Made by a program: the position numbers and the translations under genes. A model generated the notes under the pieces. That model saw only the letters and a list, made by a program, of their open reading frames with translations. It did not search any database and had not been told where the DNA came from. 64,000 bases of DNA from Methanomassiliicoccales archaeon (GTDB lineage: Archaea; Thermoplasmatota; Thermoplasmata; Methanomassiliicoccales; JAAEEP01), in assembly GCA_013415695.1 (NCBI GenBank), contig JAAEEP010000003.1, positions 119,655 to 183,654 on the forward strand, read 5' to 3'. Below are positions 1 through 7,698 of this stretch, piece after piece; the stretch's first letter is position 1; each line of letters begins with the position of its first letter.

Positions 1-900
1 CTGGTAGGAATGACATCTAGTCTTGAAGGTCTCGTCGTTACGCTTTTCTTGCTTGGGCTGTCAGCAAGCCTGTATCATCCAGCGAGCTTCAGTCTCATCT
101 CCAAAGCTACCGCAGCGAGGGGCAAGGCTTTCGGCGTCCATGGTGTTGGTGGGAGCATTGGCCTCGCAATTGCGCCGCTAATCGGGGTTCCTATTGCACT
201 TGAATGGGGCTGGAGAGCTTCATTCATCGTCATTGCCATACCGGGGATAATCCTGGGACTCGTGACGGTTGCCACCAAGTTGGGCGAGGAGATAACCAGG
301 ATAAAGAGATCCTTACCAGCATTCCGCACCCTGTTCACCCGTGCCTTCATAATAACACTCGGCATTTACGCATGTTACGGCCTCTGCTTCCAGGGAGTGG
401 TGGGTTTCCTTCCAGCATTTCTTACGGAGGTTGGGGGGATAGTTCTTGGTGGAATACTTGCCAGCACGATCACGTTGGCGATGGGGGCTCCCGGTCAGCT
501 CGTGGGGGGTATGCTTACAGACAGGAGTGGTACGATCAAGTTCCTAAGTATGGTTTTCGCGCTGCTGGGAATTGTCTTGGTCATCATGGCGATTGTGCCA
601 GGAGCGCTTGCAGTCTTGATAGGATTTGCCGCTGGTTTCCTGATATTCTCTTCCCAACCCGGAACCGGAACCCTGCTTGCCGAACAGTCCTCCGCTCAGG
701 TGAGAGGTTTCGCCTATGGTCTAGCCTTCATGGCGAACTTTGGAGTAGGCGCCTTCGGGACGTCCCTTGCAGGATTCATTGCTGATGAGACAGGCAACCT
801 CTCATACATCTTTCCCGCAATGGCCTGCTTCATGGGATTGGCACTCATCCTTCTGGTCATACTGAGATGGAAGGGTGTAGTGTCTTCCGATCAGTCATAG
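1..900 (+). CDS. MFS transporter, C-terminal part (5' end outside window)
   Basis: The reading frame is open from the first base of the window, so this is a partial gene; the ATG at 10 is probably internal. About 299 residues remain. They are dominated by hydrophobic helices with glycine-rich packing motifs typical of the major facilitator superfamily, for example SLYHPASFSLISKATAA and GVHGVGGSIGLAIAPLIG. Roughly eight to ten membrane segments can be seen, which fits a 12-helix carrier lacking its first helices. The substrate cannot be told from sequence. It ends in TAG. No neighbour clearly shares its function. Confidence 0.85.
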   Translation: MVGMTSSLEGLVVTLFLLGLSASLYHPASFSLISKATAARGKAFGVHGVGGSIGLAIAPLIGVPIALEWGWRASFIVIAIPGIILGLVTVATKLGEEITRIKRSLPAFRTLFTRAFIITLGIYACYGLCFQGVVGFLPAFLTEVGGIVLGGILASTITLAMGAPGQLVGGMLTDRSGTIKFLSMVFALLGIVLVIMAIVPGALAVLIGFAAGFLIFSSQPGTGTLLAEQSSAQVRGFAYGLAFMANFGVGAFGTSLAGFIADETGNLSYIFPAMACFMGLALILLVILRWKGVVSSDQS

Positions 901-978
901 ACTTGGAAAGAAGAATATCGTTTGAATCAGCAAAATTATATTTCTCATGATAATATGTAATCTTGGAAGGTGGGGAAA

Positions 979-1359
979 TTGAGTTACTGCCCTTATTGCG
1001 GTGCATATGTAGAGAGCAACTGGGCTTATTGTCAGAAATGCGGTCAGTATCTAAGGGGATTGCTTGAAGTATCACAGACGCCAGTCTATATTGGAAGAAA
1101 AAAGGATCCGATGATCGCCCTGCTTCTCGCACTCGTACCGGGTCTCTTTGGAATATGGGGTATCGGTCACTTTTACGTAGGGGAATTCGGTAAAGGCATC
1201 CTGCTTCTTGGACTGGGGATATTCCTTGCCTTCATCATGATCCTCAGCATCATCTGCGGTTTGGTCATTCTTATCATCGGTTTCTTCATCTGGCTCTGGC
1301 AAGGATACGATGCCTACAGCATAGCCAAGGATACGCAGATTTCATATCATTATTATTGA
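979..1359 (+). CDS. Zinc-ribbon plus TM2-domain membrane protein
   Basis: A small protein of about 126 residues. The N-terminus has two CxxC pairs (CPYC and CQKC, residues 4-23), a typical double zinc knuckle. After a linker come two hydrophobic segments with the TM2 signature: a glycine-rich turn followed by GIGHFYVGEFGKGILLL. TM2 proteins are small inner-membrane proteins of poorly known role. I prefer TTG at 979 because the purine-rich GGAAGGTGGGG at 965-975 would serve it; GTG at 970 lies inside that ribosome-binding site. Function is not known beyond domain identity. Confidence 0.8.
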   Translation: MSYCPYCGAYVESNWAYCQKCGQYLRGLLEVSQTPVYIGRKKDPMIALLLALVPGLFGIWGIGHFYVGEFGKGILLLGLGIFLAFIMILSIICGLVILIIGFFIWLWQGYDAYSIAKDTQISYHYY

Positions 1360-1470
1360 TTTAGAAAGATCTCCGAACGGTTTTGATTAGAGCAATTGTC
1401 GAATTTCATCGATTCCTGACAATAGGAAGGAGAATTCGTTATTTCGCTATGCAGATTCTGCTGTCGTTTC

Positions 1471-1481
1471 AAAAGTATTAA
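1471..1481 (+). promoter_or_regulatory. TATA-like element for the Hdr/fumarate-reductase operon
   Basis: The A/T-rich element AAAAGTATTAA is centred about 23 bp before the ATG at 1499. That spacing fits an archaeal TATA box driving a leaderless or nearly leaderless transcript. The next five genes follow with overlaps or tiny gaps, so this is the best candidate promoter for the whole 1499-9641 operon. Inference from position and composition only. Confidence 0.5.
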
Positions 1482-1498
1482 ACTGCCTAAACTGCTGA

Positions 1499-1942
1499 AT
1501 GGTTCTTGACGAGTCCGATACTGAACTCAGGCTCGGAATCTGCGGAACGCGAGGGATGGAATTGGCAGACAGTGAGTTGCTCATCAGGATCACGGAACTG
1601 AGCGGAGAGAACCTCAGGTCGTGCTATCAGTGCGGGAAGTGCTCGGCCTCCTGCCCAATGACTGACTTCATGGACCTATTCCCACGAGATGTTATCAAAC
1701 AGATTCTAGAAGGGAAGGAGCAGGTTCTCTTAAGTGAGACACCATGGGTTTGCGCATCTTGCTTCTCGTGCACGGTAAGATGTCCCAACGAGATCGATAT
1801 CGCCGGGGTGATGGAGGCCGTGAGGCAGATCAGGCTGAGGGAGAAGTACGACAGGTTCCATCCTTCAAGAATTCCCTTGGATGAACTCGAAGGGTTGCCA
1901 CAGATCGCCCTTATCGGATGCTTCAGGAAGATGACTGGATGA
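1499..1942 (+). CDS. hdrC: Heterodisulfide reductase subunit C-like iron-sulfur protein
   Basis: A 147-residue electron-transfer subunit. It carries two ferredoxin motifs, CYQCGKCSASCP (about residues 42-53) and CASCFSCTVRCP (about 85-96), each able to hold a [4Fe-4S] cluster. This arrangement and the length match HdrC, which wires HdrA to HdrB. It is the first gene of the operon; its stop overlaps the hdrB start as ATGA. The ATG at 1499 lies about 23 bp after a TATA-like box, so a leaderless start is likely. A second ATG at 1556 is an alternative that would remove about 19 poorly conserved residues. Confidence 0.9.
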   Translation: MVLDESDTELRLGICGTRGMELADSELLIRITELSGENLRSCYQCGKCSASCPMTDFMDLFPRDVIKQILEGKEQVLLSETPWVCASCFSCTVRCPNEIDIAGVMEAVRQIRLREKYDRFHPSRIPLDELEGLPQIALIGCFRKMTG

Positions 1943-2820
1943 AGAGTATCACCTACTTTCCGGGTTGCACCCACCATACAAACGGGCGCAATATGGAATC
2001 CAGCGGAAAGGCCGTTCTGGAAACCCTCGGTTACCAACTTGAGGAAATGCCAGAATGGATATGCTGCGGAACGGTCTTTGGATTGAGCGAAGATGATCTG
2101 TTCCATCAAGTGGCCCCCATCAGGAACCTGGCACGCGTGGAGAATGCGGGTGATGACAAGCTCGTAACCATGTGCGCCATGTGCTACAACACCCTTGGGA
2201 GGGCTAATCTCCTTGTGAGAAAGGATAAGGTGGCCCTCGAAGCGTTGAACAGGTTCATGGATGACGAGCCGGATTACCACGGAGTGGTTGACGTGTTCCA
2301 CCTCAGCCAGTTCCTGAGGGACGAGGTGGGATTTGAGAAGATATCCAGCAAAGTCAGGCGACCATTGAAAGGGCTCAAGGTGATGCCTTATTATGGGTGC
2401 CTCTTGCTCCGCCCGGAGGAGGTCTCCATCGACAGCATGGAGGACCCCACGATCATCTGTGATATCCTAGAAGCGGTGGGCGTCCAATCTATCAAGGGCT
2501 CATATATCTCGCAGTGCTGCGGATCGTACCACACCGTTGACAAGAAGGAGGCCGTGGCCCGCAGGGCGTTCGAGATCATATCATCTGCAAGGAAAAAGGG
2601 GGCAGAAATGATCGCTCTTGCTTGTCCTCTTTGCGAGTTCAATCTTGACGATAGACAGCGTCTTCTGAGTGACAACGGAATGCCTGTCCTGTACTTCACA
2701 GAGCTGCTAGCCTTAGCCTTTGGACTGGAGGACAGCTGCGATTTTGACGAACATTACGTTGATCCACGTCCCCTTCTGAGGGAGAAGGGGTTGTTGGGGG
2801 GATCCAATGGGCAAGAATAA
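1939..2820 (+). CDS. hdrB: Heterodisulfide reductase subunit B-like, two CCG domains
   Basis: About 293 residues with two complete CCG (cysteine-rich) domains: PGC...ICCG...CAMC in the first half and GC...QCCG...CPLC in the second. In HdrB of methanogens each such motif binds a noncubane [4Fe-4S] cluster that reduces a disulfide. All expected cysteines are present, so the site should be functional. The start at 1939 overlaps the hdrC stop (ATGA) and has AGGAAG upstream; an earlier in-frame ATG at 1918 lies inside hdrC and is less likely. The physiological disulfide is unknown: no methyl-coenzyme M reductase genes lie in this window. Confidence 0.92.
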   Translation: MKSITYFPGCTHHTNGRNMESSGKAVLETLGYQLEEMPEWICCGTVFGLSEDDLFHQVAPIRNLARVENAGDDKLVTMCAMCYNTLGRANLLVRKDKVALEALNRFMDDEPDYHGVVDVFHLSQFLRDEVGFEKISSKVRRPLKGLKVMPYYGCLLLRPEEVSIDSMEDPTIICDILEAVGVQSIKGSYISQCCGSYHTVDKKEAVARRAFEIISSARKKGAEMIALACPLCEFNLDDRQRLLSDNGMPVLYFTELLALAFGLEDSCDFDEHYVDPRPLLREKGLLGGSNGQE

Positions 2821-3490
2821 GATCAGCGTCTACATCATGGGAAAGGAGCATCGGGTGCCTGAAGGTTTGACCATCATGAAGGCACTGGAGTACGCAGGAT
2901 ACCGATTGATAAGGGGGTGCGGCTGTAGAGCGGGGTTCTGCGGAGCCTGTGCCACGATCTACCGGAAGAAAGGTGATTACAAACTGTACACCGCGCTGGC
3001 CTGCCAGACCACGGCGGAGAACGGCATGTATCTCACCCAGCTTCCGTTCATTCCGGCCAACAAGTCCGAGTATGATCTCGAGAAGATCCGGGCTGGGCCC
3101 AACACAATACTGTCAATCTATCCCGAGGTGGCAAGATGCGTTGCATGCAACACCTGCACCAAGGCTTGTCCCCAGGACATTCAAGTTATGGATTACATTC
3201 AGGCGGTCAAAAGGGGCGATATCACCAGGGCCGCGGATCTCTCGTTCAACTGCCTCCAGTGTGGACTGTGTACCGCCCGATGCCCTGCCGAGATAAAGCA
3301 ATACCATGTTGCTCAATTGGCTCGAAGGCTTCACGGTAGATACCTGGCAATAAAATCAGAGCCACTCTCGAAAAGGATCAGTGAGCTAGAAGAAGGGTGC
3401 TTTGAGAACGAGATAGACGAGATGATCGAACTGAAACCCGAGGATCTCAGGAAGAGGTACTTCGAAAGGGAGATCAAGGTCTCGGAGTGA
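2807..3490 (+). CDS. Iron-sulfur subunit: [2Fe-2S] plus two [4Fe-4S] (TfrB/SdhB-like)
   Basis: A 227-residue protein. Residues about 35-66 form a plant-type [2Fe-2S] site (C-x4-C-x2-C-x17-C, with CRAGFCGAC). Then come two motifs, CVACNTCTKACP and CLQCGLCTARCP, each a full [4Fe-4S] site. Succinate dehydrogenase iron subunits instead have a [3Fe-4S] third centre, so this looks like the N-terminal half of methanogen thiol:fumarate reductase TfrB without its fused CCG part. HdrB next door may supply that part. It overlaps hdrB by 14 nt and is followed directly by the flavoprotein gene. Role inferred: it passes electrons between HdrB/HdrC and the fumarate-reductase-like flavoprotein. Confidence 0.85.
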   Translation: MGKNKISVYIMGKEHRVPEGLTIMKALEYAGYRLIRGCGCRAGFCGACATIYRKKGDYKLYTALACQTTAENGMYLTQLPFIPANKSEYDLEKIRAGPNTILSIYPEVARCVACNTCTKACPQDIQVMDYIQAVKRGDITRAADLSFNCLQCGLCTARCPAEIKQYHVAQLARRLHGRYLAIKSEPLSKRISELEEGCFENEIDEMIELKPEDLRKRYFEREIKVSE

Positions 3491-3495
3491 TGGAC

Positions 3496-5145
3496 ATGAA
3501 ATTCATTGACGGCTACCCAGAATATATGAGACAATCGATAAAGAAGGTCGAGGCCACCCGTGAGAAGAGGATCTCGTTGGATATGGAGCCCATGTCTGCC
3601 GAGGAACGGGAGGAGGTTCTCTCAACATATCACCCCGACTATGTGAAAGGGGGAAAACGTTCTCTGAAGGTGGGGGCAAGTAAAGGTGAGATGGTCCATC
3701 ATGAGACCGCCAATATTCTCGAGGCGAGGCCGCAGGTGAATCCCGATGAAATCGATCTCGGCTGCATCAACCGTGATGTCGACATCCTCATTATAGGGGG
3801 CGGGGGAGCTGGAACCGTCGCTGCACTTCACGCGGTCTACGAAGGAATTCTTCCAGAGGATATACTCATAACCACCAAGCTGAGGCATGGAGATGCCAAC
3901 AGCATGATGGCCCAGGGGGGCATTCAAGCGGCGGACGGTCTGGATGACGATCCCTCCATCCATTTCCTCGATGCGATAGGTGGAGGACACTTCGCCAACA
4001 AACCAGACCTGGTCAAGGCGCTGGTAATGGACGCCCCGAGGATCATCGATTGGCATCAAAGGCTAGGTGTCATGTACGAAAGGGAGGATGATGGCCATTT
4101 CGTAGAGAGGCCGGGTGGAGGTACGAGTAGACCTCGGCTCCACAGCGCAAAGGATTACACTGGCATGGAAATAATGAGGGTCATTCGGGACGAGGCCCGC
4201 AATCTTGGACTTGAGGTTGAGGAGTTCTCCCCAGCGGTCGAACTGCTCACCGACGGCGATACAGTAACCGGAGCGATACTCATGGATCTTGAAACCCGTG
4301 AGTACAGCATAATAAGGGCCAAATCGGTCATACTGACTACCGGCGGTTTCGGGAGACTTCATATTCAGGGATATCCCACTACCAATCATTACGGGGCAAC
4401 AGCGGACGGTCTGGTTCTCGCCTACCATGTCGGAGCCAGGATCACAGACATGGACAGCGCGCAGTACCATCCAACGGGAGCAGCTTACCCAGAACCCATA
4501 TTGGGTCAGCTCATCACCGAGAAGGTCAGGGGGATGGGCGCGATGCCCGTCAACATTGACGGAGAGGCTTTTGTCTACCCGCTGGAGCCAAGGGATGTGG
4601 AAAGCGCCTCGTTCATTAGGGAGTGTAAGACCAGGGGAAAAGGCATTGAGACACCAACAGGAATGCTCGGGGTGTGGCTTGATAGCCCAATGATCGAGGA
4701 GATTCACGGTCCCGGGACAATAAAGAAGGAGCTCATCGCCATGTGGCGTATGGAGCATCAGTTCGGGATCGACATGTCTCAGGACCCCATACTGGTATAC
4801 CCCACCCTGCACTACCAGAACGGAGGGGTGGAGATCGATGTTGACGGCTGGACCGGTGTGCCCGGCCTGTACGCAGGAGGCGAAGTGGCTGGAGGCGTTC
4901 ACGGAAAGAATAGACTCATGGGTAACAGTTTGCTGGATTACAATGTGTTCGGTAGAAGGTCGGGTATTTCCGCCGCTAGGCATGCGAAGAAAGCATCACC
5001 TGGGAAGATCACCTTCGACCATGTGATCAGATTCAATTCACTGCTTGACGAGGCCGGGATCGATACCGAGAGGAGATCTCCAATGTTGCTTCCCGATTAC
5101 AGGGGAGAGAGGGCTATCGCGAGGGCCCTCAATATCTCTATCTGA
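3496..5145 (+). CDS. Fumarate reductase/succinate dehydrogenase-type flavoprotein (TfrA-like)
   Basis: About 549 residues. After a 90-residue N-terminal extension comes the FAD-binding GGGGAG motif (about 101-106). Residues equivalent to the catalytic set of fumarate reductases are all present: His in HPTG (about 325), Arg in EKVRG (about 345), His in LHYQNGG (about 439) and Arg in KNRLMGNSLL (about 473). This supports fumarate reduction or succinate oxidation. The His that binds FAD covalently in SdhA/FrdA is Asn here (about 135, ANSMMAQGG), so FAD should be noncovalent, which favours reduction. The usual long C-terminal helical domain is nearly absent. ATG at 3496 has GGAG 8 nt upstream; GTG 3487 and ATG 3490 are alternatives. 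Confidence 0.88.
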   Translation: MKFIDGYPEYMRQSIKKVEATREKRISLDMEPMSAEEREEVLSTYHPDYVKGGKRSLKVGASKGEMVHHETANILEARPQVNPDEIDLGCINRDVDILIIGGGGAGTVAALHAVYEGILPEDILITTKLRHGDANSMMAQGGIQAADGLDDDPSIHFLDAIGGGHFANKPDLVKALVMDAPRIIDWHQRLGVMYEREDDGHFVERPGGGTSRPRLHSAKDYTGMEIMRVIRDEARNLGLEVEEFSPAVELLTDGDTVTGAILMDLETREYSIIRAKSVILTTGGFGRLHIQGYPTTNHYGATADGLVLAYHVGARITDMDSAQYHPTGAAYPEPILGQLITEKVRGMGAMPVNIDGEAFVYPLEPRDVESASFIRECKTRGKGIETPTGMLGVWLDSPMIEEIHGPGTIKKELIAMWRMEHQFGIDMSQDPILVYPTLHYQNGGVEIDVDGWTGVPGLYAGGEVAGGVHGKNRLMGNSLLDYNVFGRRSGISAARHAKKASPGKITFDHVIRFNSLLDEAGIDTERRSPMLLPDYRGERAIARALNISI

Positions 5146-5157
5146 GGGGGCGTCAGA

Positions 5158-7698
5158 ACGGGCGATAGAATCGGAGTCTTCATCTGTCACTGCGGCAACA
5201 ACATCGCTGGTGAGGTGGACATTGATGCCCTTAGCAATGATGTTGCCCGGTGGGAGGACGTCTACGTGGACGACGAGCTCTTCCTGTGCTCCGAAAGTGG
5301 TCAGGAAAAGATAAGGAGATCCATTGACGAGCAGGGGCTGGATAAGGTCGTGATAGCCGCTTGTAGCCCGGGTCACCATTACCATGTCTTCCGGGACTGC
5401 ATAGGGGAAAGGATCAATCCCTTCCTGTGGGAGTTCGTCAACATCAGGGAGCAGTGCAGCTGGGTACACAAGGGGAAAGAGGCCACCGAAAAGGCACTGG
5501 CACTCATCAAGGGCGGTGTCGAGAAGACCAGGCTCCTCGATCCCATTGGGACGGTCAAGGTTCCGGTGAGTAAGGACATCTTAGTAGTGGGAGGAGGTAT
5601 CGCAGGAATCCAAGCCGCTATCGAGTTGGATTCCAAAGAACATAGAGTGTACCTGATAGAGAAGGAACCAAGCATCGGGGGGAACATGGTCAAGCTGGAC
5701 AAGACCTTTCCCACCGAGGACTGCTCAATGTGCACCATCTCCCCAAAGCTGAGCGATGTCGCAAGGAGAAAGAATGTCGAACTTCTCACCTACTCCGAGG
5801 TGGAAGAGGTCTCAGGGAGACCAGGTGAATATCACGTCAAAATAAGAAGGAAACCCAGATTCGTGGACGAAAAGAGGTGTACGGGCTGCGGTGCATGCGA
5901 TCAGACCTCATATGAGAAGCTCGTCGTCCCTAATGGAATAGAGATAGTGGACAGGCTATCGATCGACCGGGAGTTGTGCACCAACTGCGGGGCTTGTGCC
6001 AAGATATGCGCGAAAGCTGGACATGAGGCGATGAAAAAGGGGGAGGATCTTCCATCCTATGATAGCAGCCATTGCGTGGGTTGCTTCAAATGCGTGGAGA
6101 AATGCCCCAAGGACGCTATCACCATCATTAATGCCTGCCCGGTGAGGGTCAGCTCGGAGTTTGACCACGGCATCGGTTCCAGGGCAGCAATATATGTCCC
6201 ATTCGCTCAAGCCCTCCCAGCCACCAGGACCAGGGATCCAGTCAATTGCCTCAGACTAAATGGCACCATGCCCGACTGCGTGGGGTGCGAGACCATCTGC
6301 CCGGCTGACGCCATAGTCCACGAGGACGAGGAGTCCTTCGTGGAGGTCACGGTTGGAGCTATAATTGTGGCAACGGGATACGAGCTCAAGGACATGTCGG
6401 GAACGGAGTACAATCTCGCCCATCCTGATGTCATAACAGGGCTGCAGCTTGAGCGCCTTCTGAACGCTTCCGGTCCGACTGGGGGAGAGCTCAGGAGACC
6501 GAGCAACGGACTGCTGCCGACGACGGTGACCTTCATACAGTGCGTTGGAAGCCGGGACCTGAGGTACAATCCCTACTGCTCTAAGATTTGCTGTATGTAC
6601 GCCATTAAGCAGGCCCGTCTCATCAAGCAGAGATGGCCTCAGGTCGATGTGAACATATGCTACATGGATCTCAGGGCAGCGGGAAGGTGGTACGAGGAGT
6701 ACTACAAGACGGTCAGAGAGATGGGCGTCACTTTCATACGCGGGAACGCGGCCGACGTCCTTGACAATGAGGAGAACAACATAGTCAGGGTGGAGGATAC
6801 CCTCGACCTTGAAAGAAAGATCCAGCTGATCGAATCCGATCTGGTTGTGCTGAGCGTGTCCATGAATCCTTCGAAAGGGACATTGGACATCGCCAAGATC
6901 CTAGGTGCCAAGATGGGAGAGGACTCGTTCCTCAATCCGTTGCACCCCAAGATCGAGCCGGTAGACACCGTGCTTGACGGCATCTTCATAGCGGGGACAT
7001 GCTCCGGTCCCAAGCCCATCCAGGAGTCCATTGCGGAAGCGAACGCCGTGGCCAGCAGGGCAAGCACATTCCTGCACAATGACGAGATGGAGGTGGACCT
7101 GACCACAGCCTGCATAGATCCTTTGGTGTGCATTGGCTGCGAAGTCTGCAAAGAAGGCTGCAACTACTCCGCTGTCATGAAAGAAGAGGATAAGTTCACT
7201 GTTGGTGAGATAAGCTGTAAATCATGTGGTAAATGCGTTTCCTCTTGCCCCAGCGGTGCCCTCCAGCTGAGGGGTTTGACCGATGACCAGATCGAGGCTC
7301 AGATCAAGGGAATTCTTGAACAGGCTCCAGGTTCCATCGTGGCGCTCTGCTGTCAGCACTGCAGCTACAACGCAGCCGATCTCGCTGGGCTGGCTAAGCG
7401 CAAGTACACTTCCAAGGTGAAGATCATCAGGACACCTTGCACTGGCAGGATCTCCATGAATCATATTCTCACTGCCTTTGTCAACGGCGCTTCAGGGGTG
7501 ATGGTGGCAGGCTGCATGGAGGATGACTGTCATTACGTGGACGGTAACTACGCGGCAAAGGAGAAGGTCAAGAAGATCAGGGAGATGCTTGAGCTGATGG
7601 GCATCAGCGGTGAGAGGGTGGAGATGTTCAATATGTCTTCCTCGATGGGAGGAAGGTGGATCGAGTGTGTCAACGAGATGGAGGGGAGATGCCAATGA
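5158..7698 (+). CDS. hdrA: HdrA-MvhD fusion flavoprotein with apparent ACG start
   Basis: About 846 residues. In order: the HdrA N-terminal cysteine domain (ICHCGNN, AACSPGHH, REQCSW), an FAD domain (GGGIAG, about 145-150), ferredoxin motifs, the second FAD half, two further [4Fe-4S] motifs (about 655-700), and a C-terminal MvhD-like [2Fe-2S] domain (ALCCQHCSYNAADLAG...GCMEDDCHY). HdrA is the electron-bifurcating subunit; MvhD docks it to hydrogenase or formate dehydrogenase. Oddity 1: between the preceding in-frame TGA (5143-5145) and the conserved N-terminus there is no ATG, GTG or TTG. ACG at 5158, 7 nt after GAGGGGG, is the best start; GTG at 5215 would delete the first cysteine motif. 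Oddity 2: an insertion carrying two extra cysteine clusters splits the first ferredoxin motif. Confidence 0.9.
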   Translation, partial: TGDRIGVFICHCGNNIAGEVDIDALSNDVARWEDVYVDDELFLCSESGQEKIRRSIDEQGLDKVVIAACSPGHHYHVFRDCIGERINPFLWEFVNIREQCSWVHKGKEATEKALALIKGGVEKTRLLDPIGTVKVPVSKDILVVGGGIAGIQAAIELDSKEHRVYLIEKEPSIGGNMVKLDKTFPTEDCSMCTISPKLSDVARRKNVELLTYSEVEEVSGRPGEYHVKIRRKPRFVDEKRCTGCGACDQTSYEKLVVPNGIEIVDRLSIDRELCTNCGACAKICAKAGHEAMKKGEDLPSYDSSHCVGCFKCVEKCPKDAITIINACPVRVSSEFDHGIGSRAAIYVPFAQALPATRTRDPVNCLRLNGTMPDCVGCETICPADAIVHEDEESFVEVTVGAIIVATGYELKDMSGTEYNLAHPDVITGLQLERLLNASGPTGGELRRPSNGLLPTTVTFIQCVGSRDLRYNPYCSKICCMYAIKQARLIKQRWPQVDVNICYMDLRAAGRWYEEYYKTVREMGVTFIRGNAADVLDNEENNIVRVEDTLDLERKIQLIESDLVVLSVSMNPSKGTLDIAKILGAKMGEDSFLNPLHPKIEPVDTVLDGIFIAGTCSGPKPIQESIAEANAVASRASTFLHNDEMEVDLTTACIDPLVCIGCEVCKEGCNYSAVMKEEDKFTVGEISCKSCGKCVSSCPSGALQLRGLTDDQIEAQIKGILEQAPGSIVALCCQHCSYNAADLAGLAKRKYTSKVKIIRTPCTGRISMNHILTAFVNGASGVMVAGCMEDDCHYVDGNYAAKEKVKKIREMLELMGISGERVEMFNMSSSMGGRWIECVNEMEGRCQ

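Noticed and set aside
5140..5160. TGA readthrough or selenocysteine fusing the fumarate-reductase flavoprotein to HdrA
   Set aside because: Both genes are in the same frame across TGA, but the stop lies between two complete proteins, follows a finished C-terminus, and a ribosome-binding site overlaps it. HdrA selenocysteine, where known, is elsewhere in the protein. I see no SECIS-like hairpin by eye, though I could not fold the RNA.
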